From Muscardinus avellanarius (taxonomy: Eukaryota > Chordata > Mammalia > Rodentia > Gliridae): 64,000 nt of DNA. Shown one piece after another: positions 11,348 through 23,116 of the stretch. How positions within the stretch are numbered: the first letter of the stretch is position 1; every line of letters begins with the position of its first letter. Position numbers and translations under genes: made by a program. The DNA lies in NCBI GenBank assembly GCA_963383645.1, contig OY726561.1:141133441-141197440 (forward strand), given 5' to 3'. Below the pieces are notes generated by a model. The model worked only from the letters and a program-made list of their open reading frames with translations, had not been told where the DNA came from and did no database searches.

Positions 11348-11785
11348 GGTTCAATGCAATTTTTGTTGTTGTTGTTGGATGGAACCCTTCTACCGCTGGG
11401 CTACACTCCCAGACCTATTTTTTATATTTTATTTGGAAACAGGGTCTCTTAAGCCAGCAAGGCTGGCTTTGAACCTGTGTGATCCTCCTGTCTCCGCCTC
11501 CCAAGAGCAGGGATTACAAGTGTGTGCCACCATACTCGGCTAGGTTCAATGCAGTGTTTTTTTTTTTTTTTTCTTTCGGGGATGGGGATGGAACCCAGGG
11601 TATTTGACCTCCGAGCCACTTCCCCTGACCTATTTTAATTTTTTATTTTGATACAGGATCTCACTAGGTTGCGGAGGGCCTCACTAAGTAGCTGAGGCTG
11701 TCCGTGAACTGCGATCCTCCGGTTTCAGCCTCCCAAAGGCTGGGATTACAAGCATGCGCCACCACATCTGGCTCGGTTCAATGCA
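11348..11785 (-). mobile_element. Two minus SINEs at one L1 site, three target copies
   Basis: The 11-mer ggttcaatgca occurs at 11348-11358, 11543-11553 and 11775-11785. A minus SINE fills each gap (11359-11542 and 11554-11774). The L1 text resumes after the third copy, so both SINEs used the same target site. Confidence 0.88.
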
Positions 11786-11851
11786 ATTTTAACCAAAATA
11801 CTGGCAACTTGTTTTGCGGACATCAACACACTGATTCTAAGTTTCTGTGGA

Positions 11852-12065
11852 GGGCGTGGTGGTGCACGCTTGAAATCTCAGCATTTGGGAGGCTAAGACA
11901 GGAGGATTGTGGTTTACAGACACCCTCATCTACTGAGGCCCTTTGCAACCCTGTAAGATCCTGTTTCAAAAATAAAGAATAAAATATAGGGCTGGGGGTG
12001 GGTATGGCTCAGAGGTAGAATGACCCTGGGTTCCACCCCTCACCCCTATACCGAGAAAAAAACAA
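11852..12065 (+). mobile_element. Plus B1-ID SINE inside the L1
   Basis: Near-complete copy. The flanking L1 bases aagtttctgtggag (before) and aagtttaagtggag (after) look like a diverged target duplication. Confidence 0.85.
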
Positions 12066-12496
12066 CAACTAAAGTTTAAGTGGAGATGCAAACCCCCTAA
12101 ATAGTCATCACTGTACTGAAGGAGAAGAACAGTCAGGAGACTGACGCTGCAAAACCTCAGGCCTCAGGACACAGCTGCAGTAAACAAGACAGAGCGGCGA
12201 GACAGCATACAGACAGATAAAGGAAGCAGAGCCAGAGAAAGGCCACAGTCCCAAGTGATCTTGCACACAGCAGGAAAGGCAACCCAACACAACAGTCACT
12301 CCAGCAAAGGACACGGGGAAAACTGGACAGCTACATGCCAAAGGTGACGTTACACTCACTAAAATTACCTCAATGGAAATTCAAAATCATGAAACCACTT
12401 GTAGGGAACACACGTAAGAGAAAACAGAGATGACCTATAGTTTACTGATACTTTTTACACACAATATGAAATAAACCACACATAAAAGAAAGAATT

Positions 12497-13040
12497 AGCC
12501 GGGGGTGGTGGCGCACACTTGTATTCCCAGCATTTGGGAGGCTGAGACCAGAGGATCATGGTTCGCGGACAGCCTCAGCTACTTAGTGAGGCCCTCCGCA
12601 ACTCAGTGAGATCCTGTTTCAAAATAAAAAAATTAAAAAATTGGGCAGGGAGTGTAGCTTGGAGGTCGAATGCCCCTGCGGCGTTCCATCCCCAGACCTG
12701 CCCCCCCACCCCCAAAAAATTGAAGGGATGAAGATGTAGTACTTGCCTAGCATGTGGAAGGCCCTGTCCAATCCCTAGCACCAGGGGGGAGGGAAAGAGA
12801 GATTATCAAGAGAATGACAAAACCAAGCGTGGGGGTGCACGCTTGTAATCCCAGCATTCAGGAGGCTGAGACAGGAGGATTATGGTTCGCAGACAGCCTC
12901 AGCTACTTAGTAAAGGCCCTTTATTACACTGTGAGACCCTGTTTCCAAGTAAAGAATAAAAATTAGGGCTGGGAGTGTAGCTGAGAGGTAGAATGCCCCT
13001 GGGTTCCATCCCAGTACACCCCCCCACACACACACACACG
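12497..13040 (+). mobile_element. B1-ID, ID monomer, B1-ID
   Basis: Plus SINE 12497-12718. An ID-type piece 12722-12783 (acttgcctagcatgtggaag, then ccaatccctagcacc). Plus SINE 12825-13022, ending in a CA-rich tail. Confidence 0.85.
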
Positions 13041-13180
13041 GAATACAGAATGACAAGACGCAGACTGAAGAAAAATTTTAAAGATTTATCTTATAGAAGA
13101 CTATTACCAAAAATATGCAAATAATTCTTAAAACTCAACCAGAAGAAAACAAAACTCTATTTTAAAAAAGAAGTAAAATA

Positions 13181-13250
13181 GCTGGGGATATAGATCAGTA
13201 GTAAGTAAAGTGAATACCTGGCCAAAAGACCTGGGTTTGAGTCCTCAGGC
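13181..13250 (+). mobile_element. ID monomer
   Basis: ID-like sequence gctggggatatagatcagta with a B-box region gggtttgagtcc and no 7SL half. Confidence 0.7.
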
Positions 13251-13626
13251 AGGGGTGGGGGAGAGGATGTAAAACAGAATTATGATATACATACCTCAAT
13301 TTATCTGTCTTTCAGATAGAACCCACAGAGAAGCACTCACCAAGGTTCATTCCCTTAAGGATGTTTCTAATTGTTAATGAGTCTAGGTCTAGACTCATTA
13401 AATGTCCACCAGTAGAGCACTGGATAAGAAAAGAATGGTGGCCACATGATGGGTTAGTACACTGCTACAACACAGGGCTCCTCAAAGCATTAACCACAAA
13501 ACAAACCCAGACAACGTAATAACTCCACTTCTGGGATATGCCTTTGTGAAAGAAGGCAGAGCTAGAGACATGTCTGTAAATCCTGCTCACAGAAGTACAC
13601 TCGCAGAAGCCAAAAGATGACGAAAG

Positions 13627-13700
13627 CGGGCGTGGAGGCGGAGACAGGAGGATCGCGCTGGTTTAGAGCCAGTCTCGCTGGCTTAAGAGACCCTGTTTCC

Positions 13701-13735
<35 letters not shown>

Positions 13736-13812
13736 AAAAAAATAGGTCTGGGACTGTAGCCCGTGGGAGTGTATCCCGGAGGTAGAAGGGCTTCCAGGAA
13801 CCCCAGTACCAC

Positions 13813-13844
<32 letters not shown>

Positions 13845-14038
13845 GCCAGGCATGGTGGCACACGCTTGTAATCCCCATGCTTGAGAGGTAGAGACAGGAA
13901 GATCGTGCAGGTTCGAAGCCAGCAGCACTGGCTTAAGAGACCCTGTTTCCAAATAAAAATGTAAAAATAGGTCTGGGAGTGTAGCCCGCAGGTAGAAGGG
14001 CTTCCAGGAACCCCAGTACCAAAAAAAAAAAAAAAAAA
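13627..14038 (+). mobile_element. Two short-form B1-ID SINEs in tandem
   Basis: Both belong to the subfamily with ctggcttaagagaccctgtt and agggcttccaggaaccccag (13627-13840 and 13843-14037). Each ends in a long pure A run (about 26, 27 and 18 A around the two copies), which suggests recent insertion. Confidence 0.88.
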
Positions 14039-14160
14039 GGACATTCTGACACATGCGACAATCTTGATATTTTATGAACCTTGAAGACACTGTGCTAAAT
14101 AAAATAAGAAAGGACAACTATAATGATTCCACTTGGAATAATGGAATTTGCAGAGATGAA

Positions 14161-15865
14161 GGACATAACTCATGGCAGACTACTTGGCTAGCATGCACAA
14201 GGCACTGGATTTGACCCCCAGCACGAGGGGGGGCGGGGGGCACAGGGGCTTAAAAATGGTAAAATTTAGCCAGACATGGAGGTGCACTCTTATAATCCCC
14301 GCGCCTGGGAGGCTGAAACAGGAGGATTGCGCAGCTGGCTTAAAAGACCCTGTTTCCAAATAAAAATATAAAAAATAGATTTGGGAGTGTAGCCCGGAGG
14401 TAGAAGGGTTCCATTCACAATACCACCACCAAAAAAAAAAAAAGTAAAATTGTGTTATATGTGCCACAAAACTATATATGCACTTTTAAAAAAAAAGTTG
14501 GGCATGGTGCTATACACCTGTAATCAAAGTTACTCAAAGGGCTTAAGAGGCCAGCCTGAGCAATTTAGCAAAATCCTGTTTTAAAATTAAAAAAAAAAAA
14601 AGGGAAGCTGAGCATGGTGACACACGCAATTCCATTCCCAGTACTGCAAAAAATAATAAAACAAAAAGAGTTGGGGATGTACAGTAGTAGAATATGTGTG
14701 ACGTCCTGAGCTTAATCCCTAGAGAGAAAAAATTATAAAAGTCTAAAAAGAAGCTGGGCATGGTGGTGCACCAGTAAGGTAGGATCATGGGTAAGAGACA
14801 ACCTCAGCAACTGAGACCTTATTACATTTTTTTTTTTTATTATTTGGTGGTATTGGGAGGCTGAGACAGGAGGATCACACAGGTTTGAAAGCCAGCCTCA
14901 GCTACTTAATGAAGCTCTCAGCAACTTACTGAGACCCTGTTTCCAAATAAAGTATAAAATAGGTCTGGTAGTATAGCCTGGAGTTGGAAAAAACCCTGGG
15001 TTCCACCCCCAGTACCATAAAAAAAAAAAAAAAAAAAAGTCTAAAAAGAGTAGGGCTGGCCCAGGAGGGGTGGCACATACTGTAATCCCAGCATTTGAGA
15101 GGCAGAGACAGTAAGATCACAGTTTAAGAACAGCCTCAGCTACTTAGTGAGGCCCTTCGCAACTCAGTGAGACCTCTTTCTTTTCTTTCTTTTTTGTGAG
15201 TCTGGGGATGGAACCCTGGGGCGTTTGACCTCCATGCTGCAACCCCTGCTTTATTTTTTTTTATTCTTTATTTTGAAACAGGGTCTCAATAAGTTGCAGA
15301 GAGCCTCACTAAGTAGCTGAGGCTGTCTGCGAACCGTGATCCTCCCAAGTACTGTCTCAGCCTCCCAAGTACTGGAATTATAAGAGTGCACCACTACGCT
15401 TGGACACCTTTGGTTATTTATTTTGGTGGTACTGGGGGTGGAACCCAGGGGTTTTTCTACTTCCAGGCTATACTCCCAGACCTATTTTGTAATTTATTTG
15501 GAAACGGTCTCATTAAGTTGCTGAGAGCCTCACTAAGTAGCTGAGGCTGGCTTCAAACCTGTGTGATCCTCCTGTCTCAGCCTCCCAAACACTAGGATTA
15601 CAAGCGTGCGCCACCAAGCCCAGCTTACCTTTGGTTAACTAAAAAACTTATTCTGGCCGGGTGTGGTGGTGCACACTTGTAATCCCAGCATTTGGGAGGC
15701 TGAGCCTGGAGGATTGCTGTTTATAGACAGCCTCAGCTACTTAGTGAGGCCCTCAACAACTTAAGTGAGACAATGTTTCAAAATAAAGAATAAAAAATAG
15801 GGCAGAGGATATAGCTCAGAGTAGAATGCCTTGGTTTCCAACTCCAGTACCAAAAAAAAAAAACT
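14161..15865. mobile_element. Dense SINE and ID block
   Basis: ID piece 14166-14224. Plus SINEs or parts at 14265-14440, 14490-14600, 14605-14720, 14752-14815, 14835-15035 and 15055-15175. Minus SINEs 15180-15405 and 15420-15637. Plus SINE 15650-15865. The copy at 14835 begins inside the 7SL half, so it is 5' truncated. Confidence 0.8.
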
Positions 15866-15972
15866 TAATTTGGTTCCCATACCAAATAAGTCTTAGTCTC
15901 CTGCTCCTAGCCCAAGAGTACACAGTCTAAGTTTGTGACTGACAGTCTGGAGTGGGAACAAGAGTAGTAGTA

Positions 15973-16175
15973 TTAGCCGGGCGTGGTGGCGCACGCTTGT
16001 AATCCCCACGCTTGGGAGGCGGAGACCGGAGGATCGTGCTGGTTCAGAGCCAGCCTCGCTGGCTTAAGAGACCCTGTTTCCAAATAAAGAAATATATAAA
16101 ATGGGTCTGGGAGTGTAGCCCGGAGGTAGAAGGGCTTCCAGGAACCCAAGTACCACCAAAAAAAAAAAAAAAAAA
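15973..16175 (+). mobile_element. Short-form B1-ID SINE
   Basis: Intact plus copy from gccgggcgtggtggcgcacg to the A tail, with the ctggcttaagagaccctgtt deletion form and the agggcttccaggaac ID variant. Confidence 0.92.
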
Positions 16176-16279
16176 GGTGTGAGTGGATCCTCTCGTCAAA
16201 GTCACTCACCATCTGGCTGTCATGATTTCAGCAAATGGGAAATAGTGTGGAAAATAAAAGTAGGACTTTCAAGCAAGAG

Positions 16280-17370
16280 ATAAATTGTAATTGATCGGGT
16301 ATGGAGAAGTAGAAACTAGTACATTATTGGTGGATTGCAAATTAAGGCAAACACTCTGAAAAACAGCATGGAAGATCTTCAGAAAAATGAAAATGAACTT
16401 GCCATATGACCCAGCAATACCACCTATGGGTATCTACACAAAAAATTGAAAACCAAACTACCAAACCAACGCCCGGCTATACTATTCTTATAATTGTTAT
16501 GATTTAAAAAAAAAAAATACAAATGTAGCCGGGCGTGGTGGCGCACGCTTGTAATCCCCGTGCTTGAGAGGCGGAGACAGGAGGATCGCGCAGGTTCGAA
16601 GCCAGCCGTGCTGGCTTAAGAGACCCTGTTTCCAAATTTAAAAATAATATAAAAATAGGTCTGGGAGTGTAGCCCTAAGTTAGAAGGGCTTCCAGGAACC
16701 CCAGAACCACACACACACACAAAAATTAAAATAAAAAAATAAATGTAGCCGGGCGTGGTGGGGCACGCTTGTAATCCCAGTGCTTGGGCAGCTGAGACAG
16801 GAGGATCGCACAGGTTCCAAGCCAGGCTCAGCTACTTAGTGAAGCTCTCAGCAACTTAGTAAGACCCTGTTTCCAAATAAAGTATAAAATAGGTCTGGGA
16901 AGCCGGGCGTGGTGGCGCACGCTTGTAATCCCAGCATTCGGGAGGCTGAGACATGGAGGATCACGGTTCACGGACAGCCTCAGCTACTTAGTGAGGCCCT
17001 TTGCAACTCAATGAGACCCGGTTTCAAAATAATATAAAATTGGGCAGGGGGTGTAGCTCGGAGGTCAAATGCCCCTGGGTTCCATCCCCAGACCCGCCAA
17101 AAAAAAAAAAAAAAAAAAAAAAAAGACCCTGGCTTCTACCCCCATTACCACACACACAAAAAATAAATTAAAAATAAATAAATAAATAAAATGAATGTAT
17201 CTCTGAACTGGGATCTTATTAAGGTAATGACAATGTTTTAATTATGGATTATGATGATGCTTGTACACTTGGCAAATTTAATAAAAATCACTGAATTGTA
17301 TACTTAAGTCATTGAGTTGTATGGTTAAAGTGGCCAAATAAGATATGTAAATGATCTCACTAAAATCTCC
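16280..17370 (+). mobile_element. L1 3' pieces with SINE insertions
   Basis: 16280-16460 matches the L1 ORF2/3' junction (catatgacccagcaatacca). 17200-17370 resembles an old L1 3' end (aaaatcactgaattgtatac). Between them are plus SINEs 16526-16720 and 16746-17124. The second is interrupted at 16898 by a complete plus SINE of another subfamily (16900-17124); its tail resumes at about 17125. Confidence 0.7.
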
Positions 17371-17389
17371 ACCTGTATTAAAAGAACCC

Positions 17390-18170
17390 CTAGTCAGGTG
17401 TGGAGTAATTCCAATACTTAGGAGGCTAAGACAGGAAGATCACAGGTTCAAGGACAGCCACAAGTAGTGGGACTCCCAGCAACCTTTGCAAGTCCCTGTT
17501 TGGAAACAAAAAATATAAAAGGTTGGAGGCATAGCTCAGAGTTGTAAAATGTCAAGGTAGAATTCCCAGTGTCACAATAAATAAGTGAATGAATTAAAGA
17601 AGCCCTACATTTCTGTTATACTAGAGGTCAGTGCTGCTGCAAAGGGTCCTCGAAAGAAACACGAGAGGCCATCCACCCAAGCTGTGCGCAGCCTCCCCAA
17701 CACTGGGATTACAAGCACGCACCACCATGTCGGCTTAAAAATAATTTTTTTAAATTTTCTCTTGAACTTGATTCTCTTTTCTCAACATCCAGAGTAGACT
17801 GGATGACAATAATGTACCACAATGCATGGAAAGACCATTTAAGCCTCCAGCTTTCTGACAAACTGACGGACAATCATAGGAGGGGAAATTAAAACTGTAT
17901 TTTATTTTAGACTTGGATTGAATCCCGCTGGGCTAGTATCCTGAGCAAATTTTCTTGCTACATGTAAAAAAAATATTTTTTTAAAACCGAGATATAAATG
18001 GGGCGTGGCGGCACACATTTGTAATCCCAGTACTTGGGAGGCTGAGACAAGAGATCACGCAGGTTTGAAGCCAGGCTCAGCTACTCAGTGAGGATTTCAG
18101 CAGCTTAGTGAGATCCTGTTCCCAAATAAAATAAAGCCCCTGGGTTCCATCCCCAGTGCACACACACAAA
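17390..18170. mobile_element. SINEs and intron
   Basis: Plus SINE 17390-17575, short minus 7SL fragment 17683-17737, unique AT-rich intron 17738-17990, plus SINE 17997-18165. Confidence 0.7.
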
Positions 18171-18171
18171 A

Positions 18172-18650
18172 AAATTGAGATATAATTCATATTCCATAAA
18201 CCTTTGTGTGTGGGGGGGGTACTGGGGATTGAACCTGGGGCTTTCTACCTTTGAGCTATACCCTCACCTCTTTTTATTTTTTATTTTGAAACAGGGTCCT
18301 ACTAAGTTGCAGAGTACCTAAGTGGCTGAGGTTGATCAGAAATCTGTGATCCTGCTGTCTCAGCCTCCCAAGTACTGGGATTATGAGCATGTGCTACCAT
18401 GTCTAGCCTGCCCTAAAACTATTTTAGATATAAATTGGTGACTGACACTAGCAAAGTTGTCCATCCCAAAAAGAAACCTCACATCCATCAGCAACGAGTC
18501 ACTATCCTTTCCTGACCTCTCCTTCTAGTCCTGCTTGCCTACCACCTCCACCCGGTAGTGCCTGGTAACCACTAATCTACTTTCTAGAGTGACACTTTTT
18601 CCTCTGGAAAGAACATTCCCATAGGTTAAATACCAATTTCTTCATCTGAT
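18172..18650 (-). mobile_element. Old L1 3' region, minus strand, split by a SINE
   Basis: 18172-18205 (gagatataattcatattcca) and 18420-18650 (ctggtaaccactaatctact) match the antisense of an L1M-type 3' region. A minus B1-ID SINE (18210-18415) separates them. Confidence 0.6.
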
Positions 18651-18679
18651 CAAACATTTTGGTAATACATCAGAAGTAT

Positions 18680-19385
18680 ATATTAGCTTTTGGGGGGCAG
18701 TATTGGGAACTGAACCCAGGGTCTCACACATACTAGGCCAATGCTCTACCATTGAGCTATATCCTGGTCCTTTTTGAGATACGGTGTTGCGGGCATGGTG
18801 GGGCATGCCTGTACTCCCAGTACCTGGAAGGCGAGACAGGAGGACCCCAGGTTCAGAGCCAGCCTCAGCAACTTAGCAGGGCTCTCAGCAACTTAGAAAG
18901 GCCCTGTTTCTAAATAAAATAGAGCTGGGGGCACAACCAGAAGTGAACACTCCTGGGTGCCATCTCCAGATCCATAGAAAAGGAAAGGTGTAGGGTGTAG
19001 CTCCGTGGGAGAGTGCCCCTAGATTGGGTTCCAGTACCATCACGGGGAGTGGGGGAAGCTGAGATAGGGTCTCACTAGATTGTCCAGGTTGGTCTTGGAC
19101 TTGTAACCCTCCTGCCTCAGTGACCCAAGGAGCTGGGCTTACAGGCATGTCCTACCATGCCCAGAGAGCATGAGCATTACTAGTCTCATCTCACCACCTG
19201 AGATTAAAAATAAGTATTGTTCTAAATGAGCGGGGTGTGGTGACGCACGCTAGTAATCCCAGCATTGGGAGGCTGAGACAGGAGGATCATGGCTCATGGC
19301 CAGCCTCAGGGCTGTGGGTGTCGCTCAAAGGTAGAATGCCCCTGGGTTCCATCTCCAATACCAAAAAAAAAAAAAAAAAAAAAAA
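18680..19385. mobile_element. ID monomer and SINEs
   Basis: Minus ID monomer 18685-18772 (gaacccagggtctcacacat). Plus SINE 18788-18978 followed by a second ID module to about 19040. Minus 7SL half 19055-19165. Plus SINE 19225-19385, which lacks most of its linker. Confidence 0.8.
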
Positions 19386-19764
19386 AGTATCAGCCTACCA
19401 GTACCCTTAACAAGAAAGGTGCACATAGAACCCAGGAGCTAGAGAACGAATGGCAACACCTAAACAGTGGCCCTGTGGGGAGCGAGACCAATATCCCTTT
19501 AACCTGCAAGGCTGCCTCTGCACACGTGAGGACTCCTGACGGAGGAGCATGCAGCCCGGCTTCGCACAGGAGGGCAGCGGCCTGCGGCCGGGGCGCCACC
19601 CCTTCACCTGCAGTGCAGAGGGCTCTAGGCAGGGGCACCCTGCAGACTAGCCGTAAGAGATCCAGCTGCTACCCAAAGCAATGATGCCACTCTCAAGCAT
19701 CTCTGAAACCCCAGGGTACACAAGGAGCCAAGGAAAAGGAAGTTATTCTAAGCAGAGTCCAGAA
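19386..19764. other. Intron, moderately GC-rich unique sequence
   Basis: GC-rich patch at about 19540-19640. Open frames on both strands are not similar to any protein I recognise. Confidence 0.6.
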
Positions 19765-19915
19765 TCACTACTGACTCCCAAGCACTTACTACATACCAGC
19801 TAAGTGCAATTTACTTTATACTTAGATGCTCTAACCTCAAAACTTCTCTAAGGTGGGTACTGTGATTATCCTTTCATTTTACAGGTAAGAAAACTGAGAT
19901 TCAAAAGTTACGGAA
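19765..19915 (+). mobile_element. MIR SINE
   Basis: Diverged MIR in plus: cataccagctaagtgcaatt, then attatcctttcattttacag, then gtaagaaaactgagattcaa. Confidence 0.8.
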
Positions 19916-19917
19916 GA

Positions 19918-20500
19918 GGCCAGGCATGGCAGTGCACACGTGGAGTCCCAAGATGAAAAGCAGAGACGAAGATGACAGGTTTGAGGATAGCCTCAGCAAT
20001 AGTGAGACTCGGTAACTAGCGAGACCCTGCTTCCAAATGAAGAAAATACAAAGGGCTGGGATGTAGCTTAGCAGTAGAAAGCCCCTGGGTCCCACCCCAA
20101 GTGTCCCCCCAAAAGAGGAAAGAAACCCCCAAAACCAAAGTTGTTACCAAACAGCCAAAGCGTGGAGCTGGAATTCTAAGCCTCGCAGAGCTACTAACCC
20201 TGTGTCATCTAGAGGCATCCTGGGTTCCGATCTTCAGTATGAAGTCAGTGTTTGTTGTCATGATGAAAAGAGATGAGATGGAAAAATTTGTGAAGAGGTT
20301 TGACTGTTTGATGGTTACTGGACAGCCAACCGAGGAACACTCTGCCTCTAGCTATACCTCCCGCTCTATTATTTTTTTTATGTTGGAACAGGGCCTCACT
20401 ACGTCACGGAGGGCCTTGGTCAGTTGCTGAGGCTGGCTGTGAGCTTCTGCCATCCTCCCGTCTCAGCCTCCCATGACCTGGGATTACAGGCATGCACTTT
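19918..20500. mobile_element. SINEs flanking intron
   Basis: Plus SINE 19918-20110; unique sequence 20111-20330; minus SINE 20331-20500. Confidence 0.75.
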
Positions 20501-20509
20501 GATGCCCAC

Positions 20510-20800
20510 TTACAGAGTTTTTTGAGCTCAAGAGTTGGGACGGACAAGCCAAGATCAGGCAGTTCAATGTGTTGGATCTCTGGTGAGGGCGGCGAGTGAC
20601 ACATGATGGCGGGCCCGCGGAGGACCAGCGGCCACATCTTGACCCGGGGAAGGAGACAGAACCGGGCCAGGCCGGTGCTGCTCCTTTTATGGCAATTCTC
20701 ACCCTCTCTCCACACTCGGAGGCCTCACAGAGCTATCTTCCAAGCACATGCCCCGTGACTTAGGAATCCCACCAGCACCCATCTTCCACAGACTTTTCTC
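20510..20800 (-). mobile_element. MaLR-type LTR remnant, minus strand
   Basis: The text ccaagatcaggcagttcaat followed by ggatctctggtgag resembles the antisense of MLT/MST-class LTRs. Diverged, with uncertain edges. The middle is CpG-rich. Confidence 0.45.
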
Positions 20801-20804
20801 CTTT

Positions 20805-20848
20805 GTTAATTTTTATTTTATATATATTTTATATACACACATATACAT

Positions 20849-20895
<47 letters not shown>

Positions 20896-21505
20896 GATAG
20901 GTAGATAGTTGATTTTTGGTTTTTTTTGCAGTACTGGGGCTGAAACCCAAGAGCATTCTACCTGGCAGCTACACTTGCCCTATATTTTTTTAAATTATTT
21001 TGAAACAGAGTTTCACTGAGTTGCAAAGGACCTCACTTAGTAGATGAGGCTGGCCTCAAATCATGATCCTCCTGTCTCAGCCTCCCGAACGCTGAGATTA
21101 CAAGCGCGCACCACTACACCCGGCTTTATTTATTTACTTATTTATTTACTTATATTTTTTACTTTGAACCAGGGTCTTCACTAAGTTGTGGAGACCCAAG
21201 TCAAGTAGCTGAGGCTGTCTGTAAATCTTCAGTCCTCCTGTCTCAGCCTCCCAAGTAACAAGTGTACATCACCATGCCTAGCTCCATGAACTTGTGTGTG
21301 TGTGGTACGGGGATTGAACACTAGAGTATTTCTATCTCTGAGCTATGCGCCAGCCCTTTTTATTTATTTATTTTTGTTTTAAAACAAGATTTCCGTCTGC
21401 TGCTGAGAGTCCCACCAAGCTGCTGAGGCTAGTCTTGGACCTGCGGTCCTATTTCAGGCTCCCACGTACTAGGATTAGACAGGACTGTGCCACCACACCC
21501 AGCTA
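20805..21505. mobile_element. Microsatellites and three minus SINEs
   Basis: TATA-rich 20814-20850 and (GT)n 20852-20893. Minus SINEs 20925-21125, 21155-21285 (7SL half, preceded by a TTTA run) and 21296-21505. Confidence 0.85.
20852..20893. repeat. (GT)n microsatellite
   Basis: Uninterrupted run of about 21 units. Confidence 0.95.
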
Positions 21506-22347
21506 CATGGCCTATTTTTAAAAGGGCATTTTTATAGTCAACACCTGCACAAATAGAAATAGGCACCAGGCATCACACCAGCAAATTTGAGAAAATGCTA
21601 ATTCCTTCAGATCAAATACCAATAATTTAAAGGCGTCAGTACAACTGGCCATCCACTAAAAGGGATCTATATGCCAACACAATGCTGCTTACTAGTTTCC
21701 AAATGCTGGTACAAAGGCACACACAGCAAAGGAGACGACGCTCACCCTCAACCCCACGAACGTGGACAACAGAATCAAGGGCAGCCGATGGTGCTAGAAC
21801 AGTTTCCCAACAGAGGTGGAACAAAAGGCCCTCCCTGTCAGTGTGCACGCACGGCCCCTCTTGCTCAGCACTGCTGTGGCGTCTTTCTGTTCAACATCTT
21901 CCTACAAGCCCGCACCTAGCTGTCATTCTGAGCAACCCACAGCCGTCAACAAAGCAAGCTGGCACAAAGCTCCTTTATGTTCATCCCCTAGACCTACAAG
22001 TGTCAATCAATGATAAAGACACTTCACATTAAGAAGAATTATAAAAAATTCATTTCATCAAAGCCCTAAAACATGCGCGCACACACACACCCAAGTCCTA
22101 CTCAGAGGTGCCCAGATCTCTGCTGACTCAGATTCCAAGTCAATTTGGCCCGTAAGGAAATGTTGGCAGAAAGAACAGATCAAGGGACAGAAACATTTCA
22201 TCTGCCATACACACACTTACTTGATTCACGGTGAAGAATGAGGACTTCCCCATATTCTTAGGTTTTCATAGGTCTCTTAAGTACCAGGTGATAAGGACTT
22301 TAATACAAATCCATTTCCTTAAAGTGTTTCTTGTTTTGATTTTGTTT
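21506..22347. other. Intron, unique sequence
   Basis: About 840 bp without a clear repeat, apart from a short CA run at 22075-22092. No coding exon recognised. Confidence 0.6.
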
Positions 22348-22553
22348 TTTTTTGCGGGTCTGGGGATGGAGCCCAGAGGCATTCTTCCTCCACGCTGCAC
22401 CCCCAGCCCTATTTTCTATTCTGTATTTTGAAACAGGGTCTCAGTAAGTTGCAAAGAGCCTCACTAGGTAGCTGAGGCTGTCTGTGAACTGGGATCCTCC
22501 TGCCTCTGCCTCCCAAATACTGAGATTACAAGTGTGCAAACCACCCCCAGCTC
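22348..22553 (-). mobile_element. B1-ID SINE
   Basis: Full minus copy (gcgggtctggggatggagcc through cctcccaaatactgagatta). Confidence 0.9.
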
Positions 22554-22655
22554 TTAAAGTTTTAATAAACCCCAGATATAAAAATGTATTTATTCTCCTA
22601 GAATTAGACTGGGAATTACTTGGCATGTGGGAGAAGGGGAAGGAAGGGAGGGATG

Positions 22656-22985
22656 AACATAATCGTCTCAATGCTTCCAAGGGCTTGGTGCTATGCTAAG
22701 CGTTCCGTATCCATCATTAACCAAACACCACAGATGTGGTGTGACACACACCACAGGTTCAAGGCCAGCCTCAGCAAATGGAACGTTGCTTCTCAAGAAA
22801 CTTCCCTGTCGACCTTGACCTTACAGTGTGTGCTTTGGGGCAGGGCTGCACTAGGGATTGAACCCAGGGGCAGTCTATCTGAGTTATACCTCAGCCCTTT
22901 TCATTTTTTTTTAAATCAAGGCCAGGGGAAGTTAAAAGGCTTGCCAGAAGTAACCTAGCTAGAAAGTAATATCTGACTTCAGATG
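22656..22985 (+). mobile_element. MIR split by younger SINE pieces
   Basis: 22670-22722 (gggcttggtgctatgctaag) and 22920-22985 (aaggcttgccagaagtaacc) fit the 5' and 3' parts of one MIR. The material between (22725-22915) includes B1-ID fragments. Confidence 0.6.
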
Positions 22986-22989
22986 TTTC

Positions 22990-23064
22990 CCCCCTATTCT
23001 TTGTGGTATTGGGAGTTGAACCCAGAGGCATTCTACTTCTGAGCTATACTCCCAACATATATAT

Positions 23065-23116
<52 letters not shown>

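Larger units (their letters stand above)
10636..14160 (+). mobile_element. Old L1 (ORF2 end and 3' region), shattered by SINEs
   Basis: Pieces in L1 order on plus: 10636-10740 (aaggttagtatacaaacatc), 11222-11358 (ggttcaatgca region), 11786-11850, 12066-12490, 13045-13175, 13260-13625 and 14038-14160 (aaataagaaaggacaactat). Between them are at least eleven younger SINE or ID insertions. The pieces follow the known order of the L1 ORF2 C-terminus and 3' region; frames are broken throughout, so this is a dead fragment. The upstream half is missing. Confidence 0.75.

Noticed and set aside
13562..14117. Long frames rich in Phe, such as the 160-residue one
   Set aside because: They are inverted SINE text: poly-T reads as Phe runs and the rest as repeated SINE-derived phrases. 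The same phrases recur at dozens of loci.
19289..19684. 131-residue plus frame
   Set aside because: It starts in a SINE, crosses its A tail (Lys run) and continues into unique intron. No domain recognised.
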